Below, one piece after another: positions 32,001 through 43,815 of a stretch of 64,000 nucleotides of DNA. Every line of letters begins with the position of its first letter. Position 1 is the stretch's first letter. Source of the DNA: Trichosphaerium sp. ATCC 40318 (Eukaryota > Discosea > Flabellinia > Trichosidae); NCBI GenBank assembly GCA_038496445.1, contig JALMLS010000204.1:1-64000 (forward strand), given 5' to 3'. A model generated the notes under the pieces. It made no database searches. It was not told the DNA's origin and saw nothing but the letters and a program-made list of their open reading frames with translations. The position numbers were made by a program, and so were the translations under genes.

Positions 32001-34258
32001 ATAACACCTATAAACACTCGATTCCTTACAACTCTGAACACTAGTTTTCCAGCTGGTGTTAACACAGAACAAATATCATTCCTGAAAGCTTGCTCACTCA
32101 TCATCACGCCCTATTAAACTTAGTATATTAATGAGGCAGTCATCTAGGGATGAGTTAAAAAACCTTTGGTTTTCCAGTAGAACCAGAAGTAGAAATGATT
32201 GTCACGACATCTTTGTCATCTGTCTTGACAAGTTCAAATTTTTTCACATCCCCTTTATCCTCAACGTCCTTTATACTCATTACTGTAACAAAACCCTTCA
32301 ACTTCTCTTTGATTTCATCGTCACAATCCTCAAAAAGAATAACTAGCTTTAGTTTTGGTGTTGAGTCTATTACAGACACTAAATTTTCGAGTTGAGTGTT
32401 TGATAGAGCAATACTCGTCAATCCCATGTGATTTATACTGTACTTTAAAATCTCAGCATCTAATTTATATAAGCAGGCAAAAACATGAAGATTGTGAGAA
32501 TGCAAAAATGTAATTTTCAGCACATTGAATACGTCGTGCTTGATTGTCACGGTCAATATACGTACCTACGGTGTAGTGTATAGGCACCACTATTACTGAT
32601 TGTGTGATTGCAGCAAAATCAGTGATTATCCATGGAAGAGAATTCTCTCCGCAAATACCTGAATATTTTCTTTAATAAAACTATTACTAATGATTCCTGT
32701 ATGTACCTATACTATCACGTTTTTTTATACCAACTTCTGAAAATCCTGATGCTACACATTTTATTCTATCCCATACATCACGGTATGTGAAGTACTTATA
32801 TTTTTGTTGCCCTTCTTCCCTAGTGCCGAAACTTTGTCTGTCTCCGTATTGTTGAAAACAGTTTCTAAAGAAATCAGTGATCAGAACGGGAAATACGTCT
32901 CAGTATTCTTACCTAATGGTCTCAGCATATGATAGACTTTTAATCTTTGACGGAAGTACAGTAGGAAAAACTACTTAAAGTAAGCAAGCTCAAAAACAAA
33001 CTGATTCGTTGCAGACTCCAAGCTTACCAAATTCGCATTCCATCTCATGTTCTTGTTTCTTTGACATATAACACTCATCGCATAGATCATAGTCTGGTCT
33101 TACAGTACAATTCCATCTAATAACAACATGTTAAAACCAGACACCTGTGTGTGTATTTCTCAACATTGTAAAAAAACACGTGAGCTGTTACCTGTATTGG
33201 TCCTCATGGGGTATTAGCTTCTTTCTGCAGCCATCGCAAAAATAGTCAACGTACCACCATTCTTTATCAGCTTGAGCAAGTTTTGAAGCAAAGGCATCCT
33301 CTGGATCCCTCAAGGTTAAAGTCGTTGTTGTTTCATGAGATCCACCTGACCTCAACAAATCATCTCTGGAAGAATCCAAAGACTTTTTTAAAGACTGTCT
33401 AGACATAACACGGATTATTTGCTTTGGTGGAGGGTTACCCAAATCAGCGTCATATCTTATCCCAAGCTCATCACATTGTTTTCGCGTTCGTTTATAAAAG
33501 TATTTTTCGCATTGGAACCCTTTTTGGGAGAATAAGTATGTTTGCACTGAACAAGTTTCCAAAAAAAAATAAACCACGTGATACTCCAAGTGAATGTACC
33601 TTCTATTTTACTCTTATCCAAAGGATCATTTATGATCAGTGTGCATTTAAATGTACCACTTTGTACCTGCATACAAAACGATGTTAAAAACGTGTTCATT
33701 CACGTGATCTTAACTTTTTTTAGTTTGTCAACTGCTGACTCAGTTCCAAGTGATGGCTTCAAAACACTACGCTATATTGAGATCCCAAAGTGACATTTAT
33801 GGAACGTACGCAAAGTTTGTGATGCCCTGAATTGCTTTGTTCAATAAATCGTAAAACGTGCTCTGCACAGGTTCACTAGGTTGTTTCTACATAAAACCAA
33901 GTTAGTTTTTTTATCTGAATTTTTTTTGGAGGCGTCAGCTGTTTCAAACCATACTTTGAACTCAATTTCTGGAATCTCCACAGATGCTGAACGAGACAGA
34001 ATAACAATAGCCTATTTAATGTCACAAAAGCGTTATTTTACGCTTCGCACCTTTAAATGGTCCACAGAGAATATAGGGCACACCAAGCAAGCGCCATATT
34101 TAGCTAGAGGAACATCTACAACAAAATGAGCCCTAAAGGTTGTAAAAATGCCTCAAAGTACTTGTATCCTTTTCTGGCTCCAATATTGATTCTTTTGACG
34201 CCTCTATGACAAAGTTACACTGCAATGTAACTACAAGGTATAACGTACTATCTCCCAT
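29078..34258 (-). CDS. Carboxylic acid reductase-like (adenylation-carrier-reductase) with ZZ finger
   Basis: The start at 34256-34258 (MGDSTLYLVVTLQCNFVIEA) opens ~300 residues of unknown fold, possibly a C2-like or lipid-binding region. Then comes a ZZ-type zinc finger (FCDGCRKKLIPHED...DLCDECYMSKKQEHE, 33.0-33.3 kb). An acyl-adenylating domain follows with TYRDVWDRI, the core TIISTSGSTGKPK (32.2 kb), YNGYGITEAG, FRTGD and PFIVAVIVPD. A carrier domain has the attachment Ser in FAIDSLSAIKIANVL (30.3 kb). A thioester-reductase Rossmann domain has LLTGATGFLGAFLLDD (30.0 kb) and GYSQSKW (active Tyr/Lys, 29.4 kb). The stop is at 29078-29080. The layout predicts ATP-dependent activation of a fatty or aromatic acid and NADPH reduction to the aldehyde. 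About 20 introns. A ZZ finger upstream of such a module is odd. Confidence 0.85.
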
Positions 34259-34688
34259 ACTCTAGAACGTTTGATTATGTTATCTCAATAGTAGTATGAT
34301 CAAATGAGAGCTTAGATTGCTGTTTCAGCGTTTTTCAACGAAAGTATTGTTCAAGAAGCAATAGCTAAATGTACGTTAAAATGTTTGTTTGGTTTATTCG
34401 ACTTAAGCAAGCTTAAATACAGGCGATCAGCGATACAGTGTAGTACAACACAAGCTGTCCATCGAGCTTGGGGAAAGCCTCTAGATGACGTTAAAAATAT
34501 CTTTTTACACAGTCACTATAATCCCAATTGTACGGCTTAAACACAGCCCAAAAAGTTGTTGTACAACACTGAAACGTTGCACGTGCAGTCTTATTTCAAA
34601 AGTTTAGCTAGCCTTGGAAAGTCATACAACACTTATTTCCTGGTTTATTCTTAACATAGAATGTATTTCAGACAGTTGTATTAATCTA
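34259..34688. other. Intergenic
   Basis: Promoter of the reductase gene and 3' flank of the interrupted LRR gene. One CACGTG near 34580. Nothing else seen. Confidence 0.4.
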
Positions 34689-35143
34689 CTACAAAACGTT
34701 TTCAATGTATGAACCTTTCAACACGCCGAGACCAACACTAGTCACGTTATGCATGTGTCTCATTTTTAATTCGTGAACACCAAAAAGAGCAGCAATGCCT
34801 ACATCAGTAACATTATAAAGACTCTCAAGAAATATAGTGTGGACACCTGCCAAAGCTTGAATACCTTCATCAGTAATCTTATTACTGTGAACCATGTCAA
34901 AAATGAAAATTGAATGGACACCTTTGAGCGCTTTAAGTCCTTCATCTGTTACTGAAGTACCTCCCATGTATATTGTATGAACACCTGAAAGATGTTTAAC
35001 ACCTTCATCTGTTATCTGAGAACAGTTATGAAGACTTATTTCATGTACACCTGCGAATACTTTAAGGTTTTCATCTGCTATTCTTGTCTTACTTAGACGT
35101 ATTGAATGAACTCCAGCAAGTGATTCAATACCTTTTCCAGTTA

Positions 35144-35159
35144 TATTTCTACACCAATT
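35144..35159. repeat. SINE target-site duplication, left copy
   Basis: TATTTCTACACCAATT, identical to 35546-35561, next to the poly-T (poly-A on the minus strand) end of the SINE. Confidence 0.9.
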
Positions 35160-35545
35160 TTTTTTTTTTTTTTTTTTTTAAATCTTTGGTTTTTATTACG
35201 AGATGTCTCACCATCCAGTTGTTACAACTTTACACAAGTACAATGAATTACACATAGTGGAGCACGTTTCCGCGTTAAGGGTTTGAACCTTTCCATTCTC
35301 ATGACCAAGCGGTTTTTGCAATGGTTGTCTCTCTTTTGTAGGTAACATCGCCTGTAGCTGAGGGGGTGGGACAGCCAATTATTTTATTAACCTTGCCTCG
35401 ATCACAGGGAGGAGTTTATTTTTACGGGGTACTCCAGTACTCATCTGGCGCACACAGTTCAAATTTCCCGTGAGGGGATTTGAACCGGTGACAATCAAAT
35501 ACGAATTATGTGTTTTTACCACTTAACCACAAGCGACTGCCCCCT
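35160..35545 (-). mobile_element. tRNA-derived SINE, 386 bp, with poly-A tail
   Basis: On the minus strand the 5' end carries a pol III split promoter: box A GTGGTTAAGTGG (complement of 35519-35530) and box B GGTTCAAATCC (complement of 35476-35486), spaced as in a tRNA gene. A ~300-bp non-tRNA body follows, ending in about 19 A residues (poly-T at 35160-35178). Perfect 16-bp target duplications flank it. The body and tail share nothing obvious with the 3' end of the LINE at 8.6 kb (poly-A versus TAAC repeats), so a different LINE probably mobilises it. It is in the same orientation as the gene it breaks. Confidence 0.9.
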
Positions 35546-35561
35546 TATTTCTACACCAATT
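35546..35561. repeat. SINE target-site duplication, right copy
   Basis: TATTTCTACACCAATT, identical to 35144-35159, abutting the 5' (tRNA-like) end of the SINE. Confidence 0.9.
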
Positions 35562-35982
35562 AAGATTTATAGAGTGCACTCCAGCAAGAGCCTTTAATGT
35601 TGAGTCATCAATATCAAGATTTTTTAGGTTGATTTTTTTAACACCTGTTAGACATTTAATTTCAGGAAAAGGTACTTCACGGTATACTGAAAGATGAGAA
35701 AGATCAATATGTTTGACACCAGATAATTTAACAAGATGCTGTTTTTGCATTTCATACCCTATCATTGTACGTCTCATTATACCTTTGTACTGTGATATCA
35801 AATCAACATCTAAAGGGTTTGATATGGTAGCCTTAATGTAGCCAATATGGTCGTGAATAATATCAGAGAAAACGTGATTTAGTTGTACCATCTTGTATCG
35901 TAATGTATCCGGAGAGATTTCAGTAAGAAGCATTAACAACTCGATAGGCAAGCTTGTTATATTAACGCAGGTGCTTTCGATG

Positions 35983-36365
35983 CTACCAGACAGTCAGATG
36001 GGGTTTTGAAGGTTGTTTTTGTAAAAAACAGCTAAAACATAGTGTATCGGTCAGAGTGTTACACGTCTTTGCTTTTGGCGCAATGAAAAACGCACACAAG
36101 GTCGGTCAGCAATTTGTTAACTGTTTCAGCCATAAGTGGCAGCAACAGTAAGGTTATATATATATATATTGTTTGCTTATTTAAGAGGTATGTTATGACG
36201 CGGTAGGAAATTCGCGGAGGATTTTCTTAGTGCAACATGACTTAACGATTCGAAAATTTTACAATTAAAAGCATGTGACTTGGTCCATTGAAATTTTTTT
36301 TTGTATTTACACCTTTTTAAAGTTACACCTAATACGTTAGGCCTTGAGAGCATCTTAAATTGAGA
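35983..36365. other. Intergenic with short TA microsatellite
   Basis: Probably contains the first exon and promoter of the interrupted LRR gene. A short (TA)n run lies near 36154-36169. No other feature seen. Confidence 0.4.
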
Positions 36366-39300
36366 TCAAGCCTCCGCTTCGCTACTTAAATTTTCAGGTT
36401 TTTCACCTTCATTCTCTTCTGGACCTGTCATATCAGTATCATCATCTGATACATCATCACCAGTAGAGCCATCCTTGGTTAATATTCTAACCAAACAAAA
36501 AAACGTTAGTCGTTGTGTTTTTTTTTGAAGAGAGGCTTTGAAATGGCCTATAGCTTGCTGTACCCTGCTTCAGGAGGCATAAATGGCTTCGCGTAAATAT
36601 TAATACTTTCTCTAACTATTGCCGGTCCACCACCGTATGTATCATGGAAAAATAGCCAGACCTCTTCTACGACGCCACGATAATGCGCCCGCCTCTTTAG
36701 ATTTTCTTTTGGTGTAATACCATCATCCATCAACAAAGAATCATTTGAAATAGGTCCAGGAGGTATATCTGTCTTTTCTGTACATATAAACTCACGCCAA
36801 GCGCATAACCACTCTTGGTGTATCAAATACCAGAATTCTCCTGGCCTTAACGTAAGTCTATCGAGCGTCCTTATACGATTACACTCTTTAGAACGTCGTT
36901 TAGCAAGAGCGACTTTATCCTAAATGAGAAAAAGAGAATTAGTTCAAAATCGCTCAAACTAACTAAAAAAACGCACCACACAGACAGAACAAGCGCCTTT
37001 AGAAGGATCTAGAACAACTCCGCCGTAATTATCAATAAATTCATCTCCAACAGACCTAGGAAGCTAAAAAAACCGTCAAATAAGTGTGCTAGCTATTGAA
37101 GTGGTTCTTTAACACACCTCTACAATTCGGTCTTGTAATGATTCAAAAATTGATTTCTCTATGTTACCGTGTTTGCACAGTATATCAGCGTTTGTTATTG
37201 GTCCTGGGTCTACTAAAGTACGCCACTTATGAAACCATAGCTTAGATACATAGACAGCATGATCATTATTTGTTATCTGTTCATCCAAGTAATCTTGTCT
37301 GTATTGTTTAATAGTTGCCATTACACGCGCTCGTTCATCCTATTAGTACGTTAGCACGTAAAAGTGATTTAAATGATGACGTACCAATTTTGTTGGAGAA
37401 TCTTTACGCACGTAAACCAACACGTAGGCTTCAACATTCTCAACTAATTACTAGTTAGTACAACTGTTTTTAGTACTAAATAAAGATTAAAATACCTTCT
37501 CTTGCAGATACTTCTCTTACATGAGAGTCATCATACTCATACCACTTGTTACTTACGCGATTTCTACAATAAGCAACATAATGGCCACCTATTTGACGTG
37601 TTATATTCACTGAATTTGAGAAACTCGGATTGAAACGTTTTCTCAAAAAATCGTACCATTTAGGCTTCCACGATGATTAATTACACCGACACAATTATAC
37701 AATGTTGACAATGAGCTATCTTTTACCAGTTCTCGCGTACAAAACGGAGCAAGATTAAGATTGTTCAAAGGAAAACTAATATGATCTGATAGCTTACTGC
37801 CAAAGTAACTATCATATTTAAACCGTTTTACATGCACAGTTAAAACCTAAAAGTTGCGCGTAAATAATAGATTTTTTGTATTCCTTCGCAACTAATCAAA
37901 AAAGCTACATACTTGAGGAACTTTGGCTATGGCAAACTCCTTTCTGGCTTCGCTGTACTTTTTACATTTTTCGCAAAGATACTTATCACGCCCAACAAGT
38001 TCGTCAGGGCAACAAAATCCATGTAACAAATCAATCAACTTGAACTTTCGAGTTGAGAATCTGGAAGAAAAAGGTTAACTTCCTTCATCACCTTAAAAAC
38101 AACGCAAGTACCCTACTAAATTGCTAAATGACGCAAAGAAACCTTCTTTAACTTGAATAGCTTCTTTTCCCATCTCTTCTAGTCTCTTGGATATTTTCTC
38201 TCTTAATTTACGGTTGGGCAAGCTAAGAGATACTTCAAAGAAGGTTTGAGCGCAATCTGATATTTCCTTGCACTGAAGGCAAAAAATTCGACTTCGAAGA
38301 ACACCACCAAACACGTTTTCGAGCACAGAGTCGTATGTTATCCGCCTACGTGTTTCTTTCGCTTCTTGTTCTGTATCATTTGTCGAAGAATTTGTACTCA
38401 CTTCAGACGAAGCATCTACTGCTGTTTCTTCAGGTGTTTGCTCGTTTTTGTGATTCTTCAATTCTTCAGCATCTTTAATTTTTTTAGCCTTTTGAGCCTT
38501 CATGGCCTAAGAAATTTACGTTAACAGCACCCAAGACAATTTAACATGATAGTTGCACTTACGCGTTCTACAGATTCTGGGATTTCGTCTTGCAATTTAT
38601 CTGATAAATACCCAATAATCGTCCGTAGAGCCTCTTGAGCATCCTAAAAAATCATTTTAACGATTTTTCGGCAATTTTAAGCGACAGTTTTCGCTGCTAA
38701 ATGTATTCTCGTCTTTTTTTTTCTGTTTCACTAAAACAAACAAAAATACACAAAAGATGCTAGCTTACTTGTTGTGCGAATCCTCTAAAGATCGGGTTTA
38801 TAAATGCCAAGCTTCTAAAAACATTCTTTGGCGCTATACTACGGCTAAAAAAAATCACGTGAGCATACCGAGCGCAGCAAAAAAAAATCAAAAAAAAAAA
38901 AGAATAATTATACTTACTAGGAACCAGACCACATGGCATTCATAAACTGTGCCATATCGATAGCTAATTTAGCTTTTCTTCCACTAAAATGGGTACCACA
39001 ATGCGCGAAATAGTCGGTAAAAGGAGGTGTATTACTTAGAGTCTGCAACGCTGAATTGAGGAAACAAGTGTTGCCTAGATTAACAAGTCCTACAAGACCT
39101 GTAATACAAATTAGTTTTTATTCTCGAGGGCAGGTGTGGCAATGTTTTATGTCCTAAGGAATATCTAGGGCTTTTTTTTTTCAACTCAAGAATTTATCAA
39201 AAAAAACGTGCCTACACTCTTACTAGAGTACTTATTTTTCTCGTCTTTTGGCTATAGAGGTGTATTAGCGTATAGATGCGTGTGGCCGGATAAATGATGG

Positions 39301-39881
39301 GAGGTTATTTTTCTCGTTTATAAACGGTCGGTGTTGGTTTGTAGAATTAAAATCCGTTTTAAACTCTCATGTGGTACGCACGATAGGAGGTAGAAACGCT
39401 TCTTGAACTTTGAGGAGTAATTTTCCCAATGGCTTCGTTTCACTCACAGTTACATAGTCGTCGCATGCGTAGCACCAGATCTGCCCGTTGGAGAGATTTA
39501 TACACACATTGTGCTGAAAGAAATTAATAAATTGCGGTTTTACCAGTGCTGGTCGCCCACGTACTCCTGTTTCTTTTTGATGCGTCAAGAAGTGTTTATT
39601 TTTTTGCCTACCACAACCAACGAAATTACATTCGCTCTAACTCCATGAATATAAGTCTCTAGTGTAGTTTTACGTACTCTCAAGCAAGACCAGAGAAAAG
39701 GAGGAGAACAATCGCATTTTGCGCATGTCACGCTGTTCTTTTTTGTTCGTAGTATCGCCTGGGCGATTAATATTAAGAGGTTGTTTAAATAACAGCAATG
39801 TCATACCCCAATTTGTTTATACTTCTCAATTAGCTCGTCAGGCTCAACTGAGCTTAAATACTCGGAGATGTGATCACACAT
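36366..39881 (-). CDS. Ubiquitin-specific protease with zf-UBP and two DUSP domains (USP20/33-like)
   Basis: It removes ubiquitin from proteins. The start at 39879-39881 gives [20 protein letters not shown], then a UBP zinc finger ([51 protein letters not shown]). The peptidase follows: [16 protein letters not shown] with catalytic Cys (39.07 kb), [13 protein letters not shown], an inserted acidic/low-complexity stretch (38.4 kb), CLQCKE and CEKCKK zinc ribbons, [11 protein letters not shown] and [10 protein letters not shown] with catalytic His, then WYEYDDSHV. Two DUSP domains follow ([20 protein letters not shown] near 37.2 kb; [21 protein letters not shown] near 36.8 kb). The order zf-UBP, USP, DUSP, DUSP is that of USP20/USP33. 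An acidic tail ([11 protein letters not shown]) ends at the stop 36366-36368. About 13 exons. Confidence 0.9.
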
Positions 39882-40094
39882 GCTGTTCAAAACATCACAG
39901 CAAGCTTTTTAATTAACACTGTTGATGAAAGGAATGTGCTTGACCATCAGTTACATGTAACACGTTGCTCTTTTACACTTGCAGAATTACACTTTTTTAA
40001 AGTATCCCCACGCATAACAAAACGCAATTATCGAGCATTTTAGTTTTGTATTAGATTTCTTTTTTACAAAAACATGCAGATGTCATAAATATTA

Positions 40095-40551
40095 TTACTG
40101 TCGCCCTTCTACAAGGAGAATGTGCCAGCTACAGGTGTATGAGAATACGAAACAAGAAATGTTCTGTCATACCCGAATTTTGTTTTAAACGGTTCTGTTG
40201 GGACATTGAGAGGCTGTGAGAACGCTTTTTCTTGAAATGCGCCTACCATTGATCCGCGAACCATCCAACCCAAATCACCTCCACGGCGTGCCTTATCTTC
40301 TGACAGCTCTTTGGCTACATCAGCGAATGCCTCACCGTTCTTAATACGCTCGTGTGCTTGTTGACACTTTGCAAGCTTCTCACATAGTACGTGTCTCACC
40401 TTACGACAATAAACATACCTTTGAGCATATAAAAACGTACCTTGACCTTTGTACCGCCTGTCTTTCCTTTTCCGCCTCCTTGGGCGTCGTTACCACCTTT
40501 ACCACCTTTATTACCGCCTTTGTTGCCTTTGTTACCCTTTTTACGCGGCAT
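40095..40551 (-). CDS. Parvulin-type peptidyl-prolyl isomerase, PIN4-like
   Basis: It catalyses cis/trans isomerisation of proline bonds. The start at 40549-40551 gives the Gly/Lys-rich N-terminus typical of PIN4 ([20 protein letters not shown]). After a GTACGT intron comes the parvulin core: [55 protein letters not shown] and PFKTKFG. A 44-nt intron (GTATGACAG to CCTGTAG) then joins to [10 protein letters not shown] and the stop at 40095-40097. The joined end, KTKFGWHILLVE, is the family's standard C-terminus and confirms the splice. About 126 residues, the usual PIN4 length. Basic PIN4 proteins bind DNA and pre-ribosomes in the nucleus and also enter mitochondria in animals. Confidence 0.93.
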
Positions 40552-40667
40552 TGTACAACGAGAAAGAGACAAAAGACGAAAAAGAAACTTAACTGAAACA
40601 GACTTGAACTGAAAACTAGTACTAGAACACAAAATAAAAATTTACAACGTCAGTTTGATTCATTCTC

Positions 40668-43032
40668 CTACAACCGTACACGGTCATCGTAATGATCATT
40701 TGGCTGTTTAACTTCAACGTGAAATTGCCTCAACACTACAGGTTTATACTGTGATACGCATGTCTGCCTTTGTATTCGTTGTAGGAATTCGACCAATACC
40801 TCATCTTTTTGAATATTATCAAGTAGTGGCTCAGCCGCTGTAGCATGGTGAACCTATCGATGCCAAGTGTTAGAAAAGCGTGTTGAAAGAAATTTTTAGA
40901 AACAACAAAAAACTTGTCGTTAGTGCTCTACATGCGCGTAGTGTACACGTACATTTCCATCAGTGAATTTATACGATATGATCCAATTCATGCCTCCATT
41001 TTTGTATCTTGAAGTCTGTAGCCGCACCAGAAACGTGCTGGGTTTCATTTTCTGTAAACATAGTTCTGCATTATCACGTGATAAAAAGAAGATATACCTT
41101 TTGTTAAAAAAACCAGTTAGCCAAGACGAGAGTGAGAAAAAAAGACTTTCACCGTAAATCAAAGCGAGAATTTTATGGGAAAGAGTAACTTTCAATAAAA
41201 AACGTGGGCTCAACAAAACTAACTTGTTTAAAAGCAAGGCAATCAACAAAAAATTTAGCTTGAAAGCGCTGAAAATTATAACGAAGTGTCGTTGGAAAAA
41301 TTAAAAAAATTGTAAACAACAAAAAGGTAGTACCCAGCTTTCTTCAACTCTGTCATATTTTTTACTCGTAGTTTATTAAGAGCAAGTCCAAACCACTCCC
41401 AAAGGTAAGAGAAGTGTTTGTTTTGTATATGATTAAAGTTGATTGAACTAAACTTAGGACCAAGGATGTGATCTCGTAAAAAGTCGTAATCGTAGTCTTG
41501 AAGCAATCTAAGAAAAAAAAAACAGTTAGGAAAAAACAAGATCTATTTTTAATACCCTGCGTATCCATGTCTTTGTAGTATACGCTCTATCTTTTTACTC
41601 AGCTCAGTGAATGTAACAGTACGATCCACTGCTCTGCTGAACACTACAAGCTTAGTGTCAATGGTGAAAATCTATTTCATTGTCTTTTCCAAAAAATATA
41701 CAAAATGTCTCTCAAAGGTGCGTACTGTCCATTCTTAGAAGCTCTTTAATACCATCAGCAAATTGCTTCGAGTAATTTGATAATACAATGATAGGCAATT
41801 CCTGAGAGCATATATTTGTTTCAATGATACCTTGACCAGGTACTATCACGTGTAATGTAAATTTAAGTTTTTCAGCTTTCTTCCCTGAAGAGTTCGGGAA
41901 GTACAGGTTCTAAACAAAGTGTTAAAAACAAAGCGCACTCACTAAAACCAATAATAAAAAATAAAGCGGTTGTAGGTAAAGAAATAATACGATCTAAACA
42001 AGTGCAAAGCAAATGTTAAACTCACGTCAAAGCTGACAAGTAACTCGTTAATATTCATGTCTTGGTCACCGTTCCAAAGCTTAATGATACAGTTCGCACG
42101 GACCGTAAAGCGAACATTATTATGAAGTAACCATGGAACAAGGTCTCCGCGCCCGTGCAAACCATCAAGGAATAGACGTATTGGTGTATCTAATTCCTTT
42201 TTATGTGTAGCAAGCACGCCATCAAGAAGATCAGGTGTAGCAAGACGTAAATATGCTGTACTTCCTAATCTCCTAAACCAATAAATTAACTTCCCGACTC
42301 ATAAACACGTGGTATAAATCAAAAATAATCGACAGAAAAAGTTAACAACATAAAAGTTGCAACTTGCGTTTTCTTTCATTGTGTTTAAAGCTGTTTTCAG
42401 TTCCTAGATGATTATACGCACTGTAATACTTCTCTAGCAGTGACTCTATATGTATGCGCTCTTTTGTGAGGAGGACCGTCTAAAGGAACCACGTCTTCGC
42501 AATAAAAAGGCTGTTTACGCTTTTGTGCTGCGTGAGGTGATAACATTTTATCATTCCTCTGCGCTTGCTCATTGTTCCAAGTAACATTATCCTAAAAACG
42601 ATATTTAGAACCCTTCACCAAAAAGTTATTGTAATACTAAAAATAATTATTATTTTAATAATATCACGTGATAAAAAACGTAAAAACGTTTAGCAAACCG
42701 CTTGTTTCCTCAAAAAAAAAAGTTGGTTTGTTTTTTGCTTCCGTAAACAATTTCAAACATCGTACAGCATTTTGTGAGATATTAGGTTGTAGATTCTGAT
42801 CAAAGCCAACCTGCGGGAACATATTGTTTCGTTCAGGACCAGGTAAATAGTCTTGAGTTTGCTTTGGTGGGTCTGTAGGAACGTGGCTTTCCAAAGCGGC
42901 GCTGTATAAAGTGAATTCGGTTTGTGGAGCAGTGTAATTGGTAGGATGGTCAAGTGGTCCTAATTCATCGTAAGGGCCCCTGCTAACATCCATTGGAGAC
43001 GAAGGAGGGCAAGGGGCGTAAGGGTAAGCCAT
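40668..43032 (-). CDS. STAT-like SH2 transcription factor
   Basis: STATs dimerise through SH2-phosphotyrosine contacts and bind DNA. The start at 43030-43032 gives a Pro/Tyr-rich region (MAYPYAPCPPSSPMDVSRGP). A beta-rich part follows (FTVRANCIIKLWNGDQDMN, ELLVSFDV, FTLHVIVPGQG), then IFTIDTKLVVFSRAVDRTVT, a linker-like helical block (HFSYLWEWFGLALNKLRVKN), and an SH2 domain. The SH2 has CLQKMKPSTFLVRLQTSRYK, with the phosphotyrosine-binding Arg in FLVRL, then WIISYKF and RVHYAHVEH. The tail has Tyr residues (SQYKPVV, DHYDDRV) that could be the phosphorylated site. The order of immunoglobulin-like DNA-binding part, linker and SH2 is that of STATs, in the shortened Dictyostelium-like form without an obvious long coiled coil. 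Exon edges at 42.3-42.7 kb are unresolved. Confidence 0.7.
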
Positions 43033-43815
43033 TAAGTTTTTAATTTTCGTTTAAAGTTATATCCCTTTAAAAAGCACTTGATTGTATCCAAAGATCTGGA
43101 GAAATACCAAATATTACGGAGGAAACGCGGGATAACAAGTCAGTTGAGACAAAAAATCCGCAAAAAAAAATCTCACAAAACCGGTGTACTGTGGTCTTTT
43201 TTGTACACACAAACCCAAGCGGGTTTATAAGGGCGCTGTAGTGCGCGCTTGAGTGTACTGAGGTTTTTTATTGCTAGTTCGATGTTGAAACAAAGTAGGA
43301 AAAGCGAACAACTCCTAATTCAACATTAGGTCATTCCAATACAAGTGGGTGGTTGAACAGAGAGCTGTGTATAATATTGCCATTGACAATTGTTTTTTAC
43401 TATCCTTTACTGACCCTTTGTCGCAGTAATTTGTGAATGTGGCTTTCGTTGTCCGCGGTGTTTTGCAATCACTTGTGATACGCCCGTGTTTCATTGGACT
43501 TATCTTAAACAAGCTATATTATACTATCCTCCTGTTGTGCTGTGCTACAAGATAAGAAAAAAAAAACAAAGGTCCAATATACTGGGCTGACAAAAGCACT
43601 TCTTTGTATTTGATTTCATCCACGCGTCAAATCACTGCAACCTTAGACATCTTGGGACTCAAAGTTCGTTGGTTACCTTGGAATCCCTGTTCGTTTAAAC
43701 AACACGCAACACATTCGTCAATATTCAGGGTAGTTCTTGAACGAACACGCATTTTCAGGCAAGTTCCTCTTCAGGCAAAAAGGACCAAAAAAGGCAGTTG
43801 CATTACAATTCTAAC
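43033..43815. promoter_or_regulatory. Divergent intergenic region, ~780 bp
   Basis: Separates the start codons of the STAT-like gene (minus) and the secreted protein gene (plus), so it holds both promoters. Plus-strand open stretches near 43.6-43.8 kb have no protein character that I recognise. Confidence 0.4.

Larger units (their letters stand above)
34689..35982 (-). pseudogene. F-box / LRR gene (copy 2) interrupted by a SINE
   Basis: Reading minus strand, 35982 down to 35546 encodes an F-box-like start (SLPIELLMLLTEISPDTL) and the first LRRs (HIDLSHLSVYREV, LAGVHSINLNWCRN). 35159 down to 34689 continues with the same repeat pattern (ITGKGIESLAGVHSIRL, then SVTDEGLKALKGVHS) to the stop at 34689-34691. 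The two halves join in frame across one copy of the 16-bp duplicated site, so the reading frame was intact before insertion. With the SINE present, translation runs into the element and stops within nine codons (KGAVACG). The rest shows no other damage that I saw, so the insertion is recent. The ATG was not found: the frame begins at a probable acceptor near 35983. Confidence 0.85.

Noticed and set aside
35470-35545. tRNA gene (box A and box B present)
   Set aside because: No cloverleaf with paired acceptor stem was evident. The boxes belong to the head of a SINE with poly-A tail and target duplications.
40109-40399. Parvulin ending in a divergent tail ([13 protein letters not shown])
   Set aside because: That tail is an unspliced 44-nt intron. 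Splicing restores the family-standard ending [12 protein letters not shown].
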